DNA from: Bolinopsis microptera
Lineage: Eukaryota; Ctenophora; Tentaculata; Lobata; Bolinopsidae
Length of the DNA: 64,000 nt
Reading direction: 5' to 3'
NCBI RefSeq assembly: GCF_026151205.1
Contig: NC_087083.1
Coordinates: 1,488,001 to 1,552,000 of the forward strand
The notes beneath the pieces were generated by a model. That model was not told where the DNA came from and ran no database searches. It saw only the letters and a program-made list of their open reading frames with translations. Of this stretch, positions 1-13,643 are shown piece by piece. The position numbers and the translations under genes were made by a program. Position 1 is the first letter of the stretch; the number at the start of each line of letters is the position of its first letter.

Positions 1-210
1 ATTGTGAGCAAAATAAGAATCTAATTCTCTCATTTGCCTTAGAGAACTGACTGTCAATTTTAAAACGGCATTGGTATAGCACGTGACTAATAAGGCCAAT
101 TTTACTTTTAACAACTTATCGATCCTTAGACTTCAAACTTATGTGACCAATTAAGCTGTTAGGTCTCTAACTCGTAGCAGAAAAATTCTTTTTGCCCGTA
201 CGAGCCTCTT
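1..210 (+). mobile_element. MITE-A, partial copy (3' end only)
   Basis: The first about 210 bases match the last part of the MITE-A family seen in full at 42,077-42,952, ending in the terminal motif TTGCCCGTACGAGCCTCTT. The rest lies left of the window. This is the same locus as the copies at 12,764-13,643 and 26,413-27,336, because the flanking sequence is also shared. Confidence 0.65.
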
Positions 211-429
211 CTAAACGTTAATTAAATACAAATATTTGTACTTTTAAATTATCTTTGGTATTATCTTCACGATAACTTTAAACGATTAACTAAACTATAA
301 TCTATTACTCGAATCCTAAACACTTAAGCATGTTTTATTTCTGTAATAAAATTTTGTCTTGAGAAGAAATACGACTGCAACAAATAAAAATCATTTTGCA
401 TGCAATTATTGCGACAAAAATTATGTTGT

Positions 430-910
430 TTGATTAACGATGTCATCTTCGCATTTCGCGATATGCATACTGCACCGGTGTTGCAAAACGATGCGCGGCG
501 CGGCCCAGTAGGCATCGCGCTACAATTATTTTGGAGGACTTCGCGCTTCGACTCGCGGCAAACTAGCCTTCTTGCTTCGCATCGTCGCTCGCTACCTGGG
601 GACCTCAGGCTATTATGATTAAGCTGAATGACAGGACTGAGCGCGGCCCAGTAACGTCTGTCGTTGCTCTGCTTACGGTTTTGATTTCGGTGCCGGGGTT
701 TCGGTTGACCATTGTTACTGATTTCAGGCCCGGCGCGCGCTACTTCGTAGCATGTGCCAATCGGGCATTTCGGAGAAAGCGGCGCGCGCTACTATACTTG
801 AAGAAATTCAAACGAGTCACATCCGTCAATGGGTTTCTGATTTCACATAGCCATGTGGCCTCCGGCAGGTTCGCGCGTACTGCAAGCGAGAGGGCTCTGG
901 TTAGAGCACG
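430..910. repeat. GC-rich dispersed repeat block, no gene
   Basis: This block is much richer in CG dinucleotides than its flanks. Motifs such as GCGCGGCCCAGTA occur twice (near 497 and 641). Its inverted partner is 12,061-12,560. Diverged pieces of the same family occur at 31,225-31,310, 31,735-31,785 and 41,960-42,060 (CGGGCATTTCGGAGAAAGCG versus TGGCATTTCGGGAAGAAAGC). Short open frames exist but are not conserved between the copies, so this is a repeat rather than a gene. Its class is unknown. Confidence 0.5.
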
Positions 911-3377
911 GTTTCGGTCGTTGATTACGTTTCTTTTTAAATATAAACATTGACACTATTTTTATTGTACTATTAATTTCACTCTACTATAGTAATAATT
1001 AGAAATTGATGACTATCCGTCTATCTTATGCTAGCCTAATAAAAAGAAACAGCAGATTCTGGTGAGAGCAAACACAGGCGTTTCCCGACGAAGGCAGTTG
1101 CACTAGGCCTATGAAGGATCTGACGACAGCCGGAAAGTCCCAGTTTAAAGCCCCACTCACCTCACAGAACTCCTTTGCGGAAAACGTGACGGTAAGTCGC
1201 GCTTCATTTCATTTGACACTAACCTGTTCCTAATCGGATATTAATCATATCAATCATTCCTATTATGGGCACATTGCTCCTGGGAAATGAGGTTTTTAAA
1301 CTTTTTACCTTGCACATTATTTATTAATTCCAAAATGATGAAATACTTCTATCGAGATTTGATTCACGATGTCAATCTTCGCAGTCGCCAGGTCGGTGAG
1401 GCATTTGACACACGCTGTAACCCTTTTTTAGGACGGGGCTTTTCTGGTTAATATTAGTTAGCTGCTAGTCTGTGCTTATGTGTTCTGGTTTTTTGTGTAT
1501 GCAAAATATCTAATTGTGCTTCGATATAATAGTTTATATTGTAATGTCCATATATATTATACGGTAAAATTACTTAAAGAACACCCCTGACTATCTTTTG
1601 ACTTTATTGAAAAACACGGTACTAAACCACTGCTACATGAACAACTTCTGAAAACTTGGTGTGAATAAGTGTACAACGTGCTAAACTGAAATTCAGGACT
1701 GACCAGTTGAAAAAAGGGCGAGCGTACAAGTGTCATTTTACTTAGAAAGTTCTAGTCAGTGATTTATTATTGGAGCCTGTCATTACCATCTCAATGCTCC
1801 TAAAATCCTTTAAATAATTGTTTGTTCCGTTATTCTTTTTCCTTCTCTTTTCCTAGTCATCCCTTTTAGTATTACGGTTCATGCTATAAATGGCTTACCC
1901 CAAAACAAAAAAAAAAAAGGGGGAACAATAAAAAGGGCTTAAAAAAACCCCCCCCCCCCCCCCCCCCCCCCACTAAAATTAATGATAAGGTTAAATTTAA
2001 ATCTTTAACCTTTTGGTGCTGTCTCAAAATAACATTAATTTAATATTATTATTATTAAGTACCACACAACACGTGGGCCGGAGATCGTTTGGCCATATAC
2101 CATAAAATCGAGTTAAACACCGCAATTCCAGTCGCAAGCTGGGACCACTACTAGCATAGGTCACAACATCTACAAAGCTGCCATATAGCCTGACTGACAC
2201 TTTCTCGATGACTGGACAATGTTTCTTCTTTTCCCCTTTAGACTACCAGATTAGTCATTTTAGCTTATGATTAATATTTATATTACCTATAGTTTACCTA
2301 GATTGCCTATGATCATATAACTAAAATTACGTGCTATCAATTACTAGTGCTGTCAAAACCGTTGTGATCTTCATCGTCCTTAGTTAGTGCGAAGTAAACG
2401 AGGGTGGTGTTCGGACAAACAATTTGGTATTCATTGATAAAATTTTCAAAATTTTTAATGATACGCCTTGATCAGTTCAGCTTTCGGGGTTTTCATGAAT
2501 CCAGACTGAAGAGGAACAGGATCTGTTCATCCTTTCTGATTTAATCACTCATTCTGAACAGGCAAGCTCTTTGAAACTGTTTTTCTGGCTTGAGTGACTC
2601 GACTTCCAAACAGCTTCACATAACTTTAAAACCAATCCAGAGAACAGTTAAAAATTTTAACAACTTGAAAAATATTTTTGGGTCCTCCAAATTCTTTCGA
2701 TCGGATCAAGCCCAACGCTGAAAAGCTCCACATGATCCATTCTTCAGCTTCTTATACAGTTCTGTTGCCCTTATCTGTATCATCATGGTAAAAACTGCTA
2801 TACAGGGCCCCTCTTTACACGTACAGCAAAAAACCTTAACTGATAACAGGCTCCAAAATGAAACGTGAGCAAAGGTAACTATTAAAATTTTCATTTACGT
2901 GATCAACCATCAGTGAAACACATGATAAAACGTTTTGTAATGTTTACCCATATCCAACAACCCGCATTCTGTTTTATTTCTTTGTTAAGAATGTAGGAAA
3001 TTTTAATAAGTAGGAATTTTTGACAAAAGTTAGGAAATCGAGTGCCATCGAGACTTTTCGAAAATATTTCAGTCGGAAATTAAGTGAAGTGCAGATAAAA
3101 GTAGCTGGACCGTTATTTAAATGTCCTCAGTCAGGGATCCACTGATCCAGTCTACTCAAATTTCGTTTCCACAGACCAAAGATTGTTGCTATTAGCTACA
3201 ATAATCCTGTGCATCAAGTAACCACTAACCAGATGGCTAATTATTGGGGCCATTTTCGAGTACACGACATAAATATTTGTCATTATTACTGTATAACATT
3301 TTACCATCTACTTATTGTCTATGAAACCGGACATTCATACAGTGTCACCCAGTGTCACCCAGGCATCAGAGGCATGT
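911..3377. other. Left arm of palindrome 1, AT-rich, no gene seen
   Basis: AT-rich non-coding sequence whose inverted partner is about 9,640-12,060. It includes a run of 24 C at 1,948-1,971 that has no G-run counterpart at the matching place near 11,000. That asymmetry is expected if homopolymers were miscalled, or if the run expanded in one arm only. I see no gene, RNA gene or complete element. Confidence 0.5.
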
Positions 3378-4260
3378 AGACAGGGGGGGGGGCTGGCCCG
3401 GGGGGGGGGGGGGGGGGGACGGAGGGGGGGGGGTGGGTTTTCGTTTTTTTTGCTGTTTTCCCTACCTAGGGGGGGAAAAATCGGAATAAATCGAACCCCA
3501 GAAAAAAAGATAAAGCCCCTATGTCCCATCGGGTCCGCACCTGGTAATGGGCTGTGTGTGTTTATGGTCTGCAAGTCAGTCAAAGATTTGAACTCGTGGA
3601 AAATTAGTAAAATATCTGGTCATAACTTCCAAGCAAACATACTAGGAAGATCTTCTATAAATACGTCAATAGAGTCCCCTAGGACAGTAGTGAGGAAATG
3701 TAAAAATCTTAAGACGATGCGGTGAAGTTTACCAAATTTACGTGGAGTACTGATTCTTTGCAATCCCAGTGTATTGCTGTCTACAAGATTTCTTAATGCC
3801 AAAATGTCGTCTAAAACACCTTTTTCGCAAAAAAATTTTTCGGGGGGCTACGCCCCCTAGGCCCCCGCCAAAGGGGCTCCGCCCCAGCCCGCCACAGCTT
3901 GCTCGCTTCGCACGCTGCGCAGGCTGGATTGGGAGGACGCCCCCTCCTAAGAAAAATCCTGGGGCTACGTCCATGGGCCTAGCCTATGAATCATACGAAT
4001 CAACCTAAGTTGAGGTAGCTATCACATTAGGACCTTAACGGGTGGAAAACATTTTTGCCCAACTTATACTCTTGATACTTCATGCTGTCTCCTATTTTGT
4101 GTTTAGTTAAGCCAAGTGGTTCAGACAATTTATCCCAAAAAAATTGAAATCATGAAAATAGTATACTAAAAATCGCTTCACCATTGTCAGATTCGTTCAG
4201 GCGGCCAAATCTCGTTAAATTTCCAACAAATTTTCGGGGGCTTCGCCCCAAAAGTAACCT
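3378..4260. repeat. G-rich and GGGGGC..GCCCCC hairpin-rich TE remnant
   Basis: A G-rich stretch (3,383-3,435, including a 20-G run) is followed at 3,838-3,985 by GC-rich sequence with short hairpins such as GGGGGGCTACGCCCCC, and a similar GGGGGCTTCGCCCC at 4,235. CTACGCCCC and ACGTAGCCAGG wording is common at the ends of invertebrate transposons, so this is probably a degraded element. The inverted partner is 8,820-9,640. Predicted frames here are low-complexity Gly/Pro/Arg and are not genes. Confidence 0.4.
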
Positions 4261-7200
4261 GGATTATCTATTAAAAAAGCATCCGTGCCCTACAAAAGTT
4301 AAAAATCGAGAATCTGGAAATCCGCCCATGAAAAATCTTTGAAATCCGCTGCGAATACAAAGACTTTTTATGCGAGCGGGCACAGAAAACAAAAATTTGA
4401 GCATGTAAGGAAATTAAAAAATTTTTTTGGATCTGGTGTAAATAACTCTTTTGCTGCTAAGGCGCCGGCACGCGCTGGGTCCACATGGTTATACAGCGTG
4501 TAGCAAACACAGCGCTGGAAAAATATAAGATGCATTGAGCTAATATTCATATAAGCGGTGCGCCGCGCTAAACTAAAACCATAAACATTAAATTGTACTA
4601 TTGACAGATTATTTTTTCAAACGAGTTTTGCGAACTATAATCTGACATGCTGACTTCGAGGATATAACATTATACCGTGCAGTTCAAATGTATGTGAGTC
4701 AAGCGCTTAACCAAAAGCCTTGGCAAAAAGAGCCAGTTGCCTGCAAGAGCTTTACTAGCCCCGATTTACCACTTTTGGAGCACAAAACTCAAAACCTAAA
4801 AAACCGGCCAAGCACAAAGTATGTTATCGCCACGAAATTTTTTTTTATTATTTTTTTGGGGGTGGATGATTCCCAAAATATTTATCAGCACGAGGCACTA
4901 ATTAATACGAAGTTCATATCGAATTTTAGATATGCCATGGATCGTTTACAACCATATCTAAAAGGATATTAAAGACAAAATCATATTTGGTTGTAGGTAT
5001 AAATCGATATTAATCAATTATTTCAAATAGTAATTGTGTTTTGATAATTATTACTATTGAGTTACTTCGATTGAAATATTAAACACTATTACAATACATT
5101 TCAAAAAACAATCGGCCGGGGACACGAAAGGAGAGGGGACAAACACATCACACGGACGGAAACTGCTGCTGTTGACGAGTATTCTGATATTATTAAATAT
5201 GTCTCTCATGTTCATTAAAATAGGGTTGATCATACTTCTATAGTATATTGGGCTGACACAGAAGCTGCAATGTTACATGGGGTCCAAAACGGGAAGTGTG
5301 ATACAACTTATTTTCGCGTTAGTAGTAAGCGCTACAAAATATAAAATATAAGAATAAAATGCAACATGCCTGCCGTTTCCGGAATATCGGCGCGCGCAAT
5401 TCATTATCTGGCGCGGTAAATCCGCTGGGTATGAATTGATAAAGTTATACATGTTTTAAGTTTTCGCGGCGCTACTGTTTACACAATATATTGTGAGTCG
5501 TCCCTACGTTCCAGACGACACTCCAGACAAGTCCAGACAATCAGTGTCAGCGGCTGAGCTGATCAGTGTTCTGTGTAATATGCGTGAAATATATAGATTC
5601 TATGTTTGAATGTGGTGTGTATGTGTGTGTTATTTTGTGTGTGTAGTATGAAATCTAATATGACTAGTGAGTGTGGTTCTTATTATAGGCACATGTATTT
5701 CCAGAAAGTTGCGTTGACCATTCATCAGAGTTCTTCAGCTTTTGAGCATGAGACAAAGCACATAAACTTTATGAATATTTCACCTTTAGGGAAATGTTAA
5801 TCGAAAATCACAGTAAGGTTGAAGAGAGAATGGCTGCAACATCTGGCCAGTTTCTTAGAGTCATTATACACTACCCCTCCGGTTTCGGTAAGTTTTGAAA
5901 TATTGCATTGAATAGATTTTAAAGAAAGTTTGCTGTCGCAGTGATGGCTGCTGTAAGCGATCCAGTTTATACTCAACAGATAATACTCGTTTGAGTTATT
6001 GACTTCTTACTTACTTCATGTTTGTCATGGTAATACATCGGTGCTGGTTATTGGATCGTGCCAGTGTGAGGTTACTTGTAGTTGTACTTATTCACTGAAA
6101 CCAGGTATTGAAATCGGAAAATTACAATGATCTATTACATAGAATAACCTACCGGGGGATGTCGTTAAGATAAAAGTATATAAAAATAGGCTGAATCACA
6201 CCCTCTCTTCAAAAGTTGCCAAACCCCAGTCTATATGAAAAATTTCAAGCCAGTTAACATCGTATAAGCGTTAACACTGTTCACTAAATTAAAAGAATTA
6301 ATAATAGCATAGTCTTGTTTGAGACTATTTCAAATACCAACAGATATCGAAAAAAATAAAATAATTTAAAAATGAACTGATAAATCTCTCAAAATCAAAA
6401 GTGTTCTTCCTTACCTTCTAGGAAAACATTTTCATAAAACCCCTATCAAAATCGGTCAAGAACAATCATAAAACATTCAATACTCCTAAAAACCCATATA
6501 ATTGGCGGGTACACACGTGTTTAGGCAAACTATCAAGGTATCAACTACTAACATTACACACTAGGTTTAATGTTATTTGTTGATACCTTGATTGTTTTCT
6601 AAAACGTTTGTTCGCCGCTATTTATCTGGTTTTTAGGACGTTCTTGAATTATATATGATTGTTCTTGACCTAATTTGATATGTTGTTTAATGCCAATGTT
6701 TTCGCGAAAGACTGAGAACACTTTTGTTTTTGAGGATTTATCAAGTTCATATTTTCACACAATATTTTATTTTTACGATATCTGTAGGGTATTCTGAAAA
6801 GACTCAAACTAACTGAAGTCTTTATTAATTTTTATCTTCTTGCACATGTTAACCTTATCGATTTAACTGGGCTTGAAATTTTCATCTAGAATTGGGTTTT
6901 TCAACTTTTGAAGAGCGGGTGTGTGTCATGCCTATTTTAGTACTATAATCTAAACCGACATCCCCTTTAGGTTCATCTATGTCAATACACGAGTCATTGT
7001 AAGTTGTTCACTTCATTACCTGGTTTCAATGCCTAGTACACCCTACACGACTCACACAGGCACAATCCAATAACCAAGCACCGAAGTTATTACCAATGAG
7101 GCATACATGAAGTAAGTAAGAAGTCATAACTCAAACGCTTATATCTTGTTGCGTCTAAACTGGTCGCTACGCCGCTCCATCACTGCGCCTACAGCACTTT

Positions 7201-8819
7201 CTATAAAATTCAATTCAAGCACTCTTTCAAACCTTACAGATAAGCCGGAGGGGGGTAGTTTCACATGGGACTCTTAAATGGCCAGATGTTGCTGCCATTC
7301 TATTCATCAACTTACTGTCAATTTGCTGATACACATATCCTAAAAGTGAAATGATCATTTTAACGTTATGTGCTTGTCTCATGCTCAAAACGCTGGAACC
7401 TGAGAAAGGTCAGCACTCACCTTTCATGGCAATGACATGTGCCATAATATCTCACCACACCCACTAGTTCCATAACGATTTATCCAACCCACCAAACTAC
7501 ACCACAATACACACCACAATCCAACACATCGAAACTATTAATTCACGCATATTAACAGAACACTGATCAGTCATCCGCTTTACACTGATGTTGGACTAGT
7601 CTTGGAGTGTTCGTCTGGAACGTGGGACGGACTCACAAATCTATTGTGTAACACGTAGCGCGGCGCACCTTAAACATAGTATAACTTTATCATTTCATTA
7701 CCAGCGTGATTTACCGCGCCAGACAAATGAAATGGCGCCGCGCTATATCCGTACACTCGCAGTCATTTTGCATTTATCTCTTATATTTTATAATTTGGTA
7801 TCTCATCATACGACGCGCAAATAAGTTGAATCACACACCCCGGTATTGGACCCCAATGTTACTTGCAGCACCTGAGACAGCCCACATTACTCTAGACGTC
7901 TGGATCACCCCAACATTTCACTGCCAGGGACCCTAAATACTATACACAGATACTACGTCCCAGCAGCCGTTTCGTCCGTATGATGTGTTGACCATCTCTA
8001 TCTGTGTCCCGTCGTTTTGTTTTGTGAATGTATGGTAATAGTGTTTTAATATATAAATCGAAGGTAACTCAAAAGTTCATCATAACAAACACAAATCCTC
8101 ATTTCAATCTTGATATACTATCGATATATCACCCCACCCTAAACCTTACAAATATCTTTAATACCCTTTTCTATATGTGTTAAACACCCATCCAAGGCCT
8201 ATCAAACTTCGTCATGAACTTCGTCTTCTTAGTGCGGAGTGATAAATAATTTGGAATCAATCCACCCAATCGTGGCGATAACATACTTTTTGTGCTTGGC
8301 GGTTTTAGGTTGAGTTTGTTGCTCCAAAAAGAGGTAAATCGGGTGCTAGTAAAGCTCTTGCAGGCAACTGGCTCCTTTTGCCAACTGCTTTTGGTATAAG
8401 CGCTGACTCAACATTTGGAACTGGCACGGGTATAATTGTAATATCCTACGAAGTCAGCTTGTCATATTATTTCGCAAAACCTCGTTTAAATATCTTGCAC
8501 TATTTACAATGTAATGTTTTGGTATTAGGTTTAGGCGCGGCGCACGCTTATATTGATATAGTCACTCATCTTATATTTTCAGCGCTGTGTTGCTACACGC
8601 TGTATAACATGGTGGACCCAGCGCGGGTGCCGCGCTTCGCAGCAAAAGTGTTATTTACCCAATATCCAGAAAAATTTTTAATTTCCTACATTCTCAATTT
8701 TTTGTTTTCTGTGGCCCGCTCGCATAAAAAGTCTTTGTCTTCGCGCGGTTCAAAGATTTTCATGGCGGATTCCGATCTCGATTTTACTTTTTTGGGCCGG
8801 ATGCTTTTTAATAGATAAT
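4261..8819. other. Centre of palindrome 1, no gene seen
   Basis: AT-rich sequence containing the turn of the palindrome at about 6,550-6,575. CTATCAAGGTATCAA near 6,530 pairs with TTGATACCTTGAT near 6,580. A TG-rich patch lies at 5,600-5,650. The longest frame (8,378-8,818 +, 146 codons) is not preserved in the matching left arm, so I do not call it coding. Confidence 0.5.
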
Positions 8820-9640
8820 CCTAGGTTACTTTTGGGGGCGAAGCCCCCGAAAATTTTGGAAATTTAAAACTAGATTTGGGCCTCTGGAACGAATCTGACA
8901 ATGGAGAACGATTTTAGTATACTATATTTTTTTTTTTCCTGATTTCAATTTTTATTGGGATAAATTGTCTGAACTGGCTTAACTAAAGCACAAATAGGAC
9001 GGACCGCATGAAGTATCAAGAGTTTATAATTTTGGCAAAAATGTTTTCACCGGATTTAATGTCTTAATGTGATTAGCTACCTCAACTTAGGTGATTCGGT
9101 ATGAATTCATAGGCTGATGCCCAGGGACGTAGCCAGGATTTTTCTTGAGGGGGGCTGTCTCCAATCCAGCTGACGCAGCGAGCGAAGCGAGCAAGCCAGT
9201 GGCAGGGGTCTGGGCGGAGCCCTTGGGGGGGGCTAGGGGGGCGTAGCCCCCGGAAAATTTTTGCAGAAAAGGGTGTTTAGACGACATTTGGGCATTAAAG
9301 AATTTTGTAGGACAGCAATAAACTGGGATTAAAGAATCAAGTACTCACGTAAAATTTGTAACACTTCACCACATCGCTCTTAAGATATTTACATTTCCTA
9401 CGGTCTAGGGGACACTATTGGACTATTTATAGACGTCTTCTAGATGTTTGCTTGGATGTTATGACAGCTATTTACTAATCCACAGTTCAAATCTTTGACT
9501 GACTGCAGTCATAAAACTCAGGCCAGTTACAGGCGACCATGGGGACTCGGGGGCTTATCTTTTTTTCGGGGTCGGATTTATTCCGATTTTTCCCCCTAAC
9601 CCCCCCTCCCCCCCCGGCCCCCCCCTGTCTACATGCCTGC
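8820..9640. repeat. Inverted partner of the GC-rich TE remnant
   Basis: Reverse-complement counterpart of 3,378-4,260, with GGGGGCGAAGCCCCC at 8,834, the ACGTAGCCAGG motif near 9,127 and a C-rich tract at 9,594-9,627. Homopolymer lengths differ strongly from the left arm: for example the 20-G run on the left has no run of similar length here. Confidence 0.4.
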
Positions 9641-12060
9641 TGATGCCTGGGTGACACTGGGGTACAATGTAGACATATCCGGTTTCATCGACTAGATCGT
9701 CGATAGTACACATGTAATAAAGTCATAATGACAACTATTTATGCTCGTGTACGCGAAAACGCCCCAATAATTAGCATTCTGGTTAGTGGTACTTGATGAA
9801 CAGATTTTGTAGCTAATCGCACACAAACTTTGGTCTGTGAAACGAAATTTGATAGACTAGCTCAGTGGAGCCCTTACTGCGGAATTTAAATAACGGTCCA
9901 GCACACTTTTAGTCTGCTCTTTACTTAAATTCCTACTGAAATATTATCGAAATTCTCAGAGTAGGGCTCTCGAATTTCCAAGTTTTGTCAAAAATTCCTC
10001 ACTTGTTAAAATTTCCTACATTCTTAGAATACGAGAATGGGGTTTTTGGATATGGGTAACACTGACAAAACGTTTATCAGTTGTTGTCATGATGGTTGAT
10101 CAGCGAAATGAAAATTATAATAGTTACTTGCTCACGTGTTCATTTTGGAAGCTCTGTTTTTCATAAAGTTATTTTGATGTAGTGTAAAGCGGGGCCCGTA
10201 TAAGCAGTTTTTACCATGATGAAAAACAGATAGGGCATCAGAAGCTGTATAAGAAGCTGGAGAGAATGGAACATGTGGAGCTTTCAGCGTTTGGCTGATC
10301 CGATCGAAAAGAATGGAGGAACCCAAAAATATTATTCAAGTTTTTAAAATTTTACACTGTTCTCTAGGATTGGGTTTAAAGTTATTGAAGCTGTTGGGAA
10401 GTACGCTTCACTCAAGCTCAGAAAACAGTTTCCAAAGAGCTTGCTCGTGTTCAGAATGAGTGATTAATCAGAAAGGACTGACAGATCTATTCCCTCTTCA
10501 GTCTGGGATCAGAAAAACCCCGAAAGCTGAATGTATCAGTCGTATTCATAAAATTTGGAAAATTTGGTCTTCATGAATTAACCAAATTGTTTGACCGAAC
10601 ACCCAACCTTCCTTTTACCTTAGCACTAACTAAGGACTAAGAAAGATCACAAGGATTGCCAGCACTAGTAATTGGCTTATAACGGTACTTTTAGTTAATG
10701 AGGTCATATGCATTCTAGGTAAACTATAGGTAAAAATATATATTAATCATAAGCTAAAGGTACTAATCTTAGTATTCTAAATGGGGAAAAGAGAAACATA
10801 GTCAGTCAGTCGGAGAAAATTGTCAGTCAGGCTATATGGCAGCTATGTAGATGTTGATGACTATGCTAGTAGTGGTCCCTGGCTTGCGACTGGACTTGCG
10901 GTGTTAATCGATTTAATGGTATACCAAACGGATCCACCTCCCACTTGTGTTTGGTTACTTAATAATAATAATAAAAATTAATGTTATTTTGATACCGACA
11001 CCCAAAGGTTAACTAATTTAAATTTTAACCCTTATGCATTAATAGTGTTAGCTGTAGCCATTTAAGCAAGAATCTCTAAAACTAAAAGGGGGAGAACAAA
11101 GGAACAGAGGAGAAAAAGAATACCGGACCAACACTTACTTAAAGTATTTATCGGAGCATTAGATATTGTAATTACAAGCTCCAATAAAAAAATCACTGAC
11201 ACAAACTTCCTTAAATTAAAAATGACACCTTGGTACGCTCGCCCATTTTCACTGGTCAGTCTGACTTCAGTTTCCGTTGTACACTTATTCACCCAAGTTC
11301 AGAATTTGTCAAAGTTTAGCCAGAGTTAGTACCGTTTTTCAATAAAATCAAAAGCTTCAGGGGGGGAGTTCTTTAAGTAATTATTACCGTATAAAATATA
11401 TGACCTTACAATTAAAAACTATTATATCGATACTCTATTATATATTTGCTACAAAAAAAACCCGAAAAACACAATTAAGCACAGACTAGCAAGCAAACTC
11501 AATATTAACAGACAGCCACGTCTAAAAAAAAGGGGTTACAGGTGTGTCAATGCCTCACCGACCTGGGCGAATTGCGAAGGATTGAAATCGTGAATTCAAA
11601 TCTCGACTATAAGTATTCATCAATTTAGGGAATTCTAAATAATGTGCAAGGTAAAAATTTTAAAACTCATATCCCAGGAGCATGTTCCATAATGATGTGC
11701 TATGATGATATTAATTAATAACCGAATATTAACAGTTTAGTGTCAAATGAAATGAAGCTCGACTTTACCGTCCCGTTTCCGCAAAGGAGTTCTGTTGAGG
11801 TGTATGGGGACTTTAAACTGGGACTTCGGCTTGTCGGCAGATCCTTCATATGCATAGTGCAACTTCCTTCTTTCAGGAAAAGCCTGTTGTTTGCTCTCAC
11901 CAGGAATCTTGCTGTTTCTTTATGCGGCTTGCATAAGAAAGACGGTATTCGATCATTTCTCACTTTTATTATATTAGAGTGAAAATAATGTAAAATATAA
12001 AATATAGTCAAATTGTTCTACTTAAAAAAGAAAAAACGTAATCAACGACCGGCACCTAGC
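9641..12060. other. Right arm of palindrome 1, AT-rich, no gene seen
   Basis: Reverse complement of 950-3,377. AT-rich and non-coding. The small opposing frames at 11,715-12,011 overlap each other and have no conserved counterpart in the left arm. Confidence 0.45.
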
Positions 12061-12763
12061 TCTAACCAGAGCCCTCTCGCTTGCAGTAGCGCGCGACCGC
12101 CTTAGGCACATGGCTATGTGAAACGAAACTTGACGGATGTTACTCGTTTGCATTTCTTCGAAGTAAAGTAGGCGCGCGCCGCTTTCTTCTCGAAATGGCC
12201 CGATGGCAAGTGCTACGAAGTAGCGCGCGCCGGCCCTGGAACCAACTTTTTTTCCATATTTATCACAATGGTCAACCGAAACCCTGCACCGTAATCAACC
12301 GTAAGCGAGCAACGCTCGACGTTACTGGCCGCGCTCAGTCTGTCATTCCGCCTAATTCGATAATAGCCTGAGGTCCCCAGGTCGCGATCGACGAAGCGAC
12401 GCAAGAATGCTAGTTTGCGCGGCGCGTCGAAGCGGCGAAGTCCTCCAAAATAATTGTAGCGCGATGCACTTATGGGCGCGCCCGCCGCATCTTTTTGCAA
12501 CCACAGTTGCAGTATGCAAATCGGCGAAATGCGAAGACTTGACATCGTTAATCAAACAACATAATTTGGTCGCAAAATTGCATGCAAAATTGATTTTTAT
12601 TTGTTGCATTTTATTTTTCTCCAATACAAATTTATACAAAATAAAAACATGCTTTAGTGTTTAGGTTCGAGTAATAGGATAAAAGATAGTTAATCGGTTA
12701 TAAAGTTATCGTGAAGATAATACAAAGATTAATTTAAGTACAAAGTATTAGTTTTCACTTTTA

Positions 12764-13643
12764 GAGAGGCTCTTACGGGCAAACAGAGTGTTTTTTGTAC
12801 GAGTTTAGAGAACAACCCCCTTACAACCCGGGGGGGGCTAATTGTACACAATAGTAAGATGTTACGGGATCGATAATATGTTAAAGACAGTATAAAAGGC
12901 CTTATTAGTCACGTGCTATACCAATGACCGCGTTTTAACTTTGACAGTCTAACTTTTTTTTTCCCTTTTCTTAAGGCAAAAGAGTAATTTATTCATATTT
13001 TGTCAGCAATAAGATCACATTATTTCTATTTGGGGTGAAAATATGAGCTAGAACGGACATAATCTCGCTGAGTTATTAGCTGTTTGAAATTTAGATGAAA
13101 CGCGCGGGTGCCCAATTGATAACAATTCAAATACTTTTGCGCGTAGTGCGCGTCGGTAAATTTGGCAAAAAACGCTTGCGGAGTGACAATATTCAAACTT
13201 CGATAAAGTTATGAAGTGGGTACTTCTCGGAAAGGAAAAATTTAGGCAACCCCGATGTGACTATTTTTGGGTATTTTTATACAACTGCAAAAAATTATTC
13301 AAAAAACTTTCACGCAAAAAAGTCAAAATTTTACAATTTTTTAGGGTTTTGCCTGCACTAAAATAGAGGGATTTTTAAAAAATTTTTTAACCTCTGTGCG
13401 GCTGTCTTTTGCTACCTTCATGCCCTTTTGAGCCATGCCAAACCAAAATTTACATGCTCAAAATTATCAAAAACATGCTTTTTTGGCCTATTTTTTGGCC
13501 CCAAAATCGGTTTTTGCAATTTAACGGTGTAACTCAATCCAATCATTTTGAAACTACTTTTAATCGATCTCCGGTCAAAAATCGTCTGTAACGGTGTATC
13601 TGGGGTCCATAGCGTATTCGAGCAGACAATGCCCGTAAGAGCC
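12764..13643 (-). mobile_element. MITE-A, complete copy
   Basis: An about 880 bp non-coding element bounded by inverted ends, AGGCTCTTACGGGCAA on the left and GCCCGTAAGAGCCT on the right. It matches the copies at 26,413-27,336 and 42,077-42,952 throughout, including an internal GGCCAAAAAATAGGCCAAAA stretch. There is no transposase frame, so it is non-autonomous. Termini of the type TAGTAGAGGCTC allow a TA target duplication, but this is not proven. Confidence 0.75.

Larger units (their letters stand above)
1..13010. repeat. Giant inverted repeat (palindrome 1), arms of about 6.5 kb
   Basis: The first 6.5 kb reappears as its reverse complement in the next 6.5 kb. Anchors seen by eye: GGTATAGCACGTGACTAATA near 72 pairs with its complement near 12,903-12,925; the GC block at 430-910 pairs with 12,061-12,560; the G-rich block at 3,378-3,470 pairs with 9,590-9,635; AACATTA near 6,548 pairs with TAATGTT near 6,570. 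The arms meet with only about a dozen unpaired bases. They differ at very roughly 15% of positions, with many one- or two-base indels and differing homopolymers. No coding sequence is convincing in either arm. It is either a real fold-back duplication or a long-read chimera. The left arm continues off the window. Confidence 0.85.

Noticed and set aside
400-953. Possible small genes in the GC-rich block
   Set aside because: The frames are not preserved in the inverted copy at 12,061-12,640, and fragments of the block recur elsewhere.
6500-6620. Sequencing adapter at the palindrome turn
   Set aside because: No adapter-like sequence is recognisable between the arms, so a missed adapter is not directly supported, although a fold-back chimera still is.
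7960-8000. Second hammerhead near CCGTTTCGTCC
   Set aside because: A GGACGAAAC-like half is present on the minus strand, but there is no CTGATGA core and no stem II partner.
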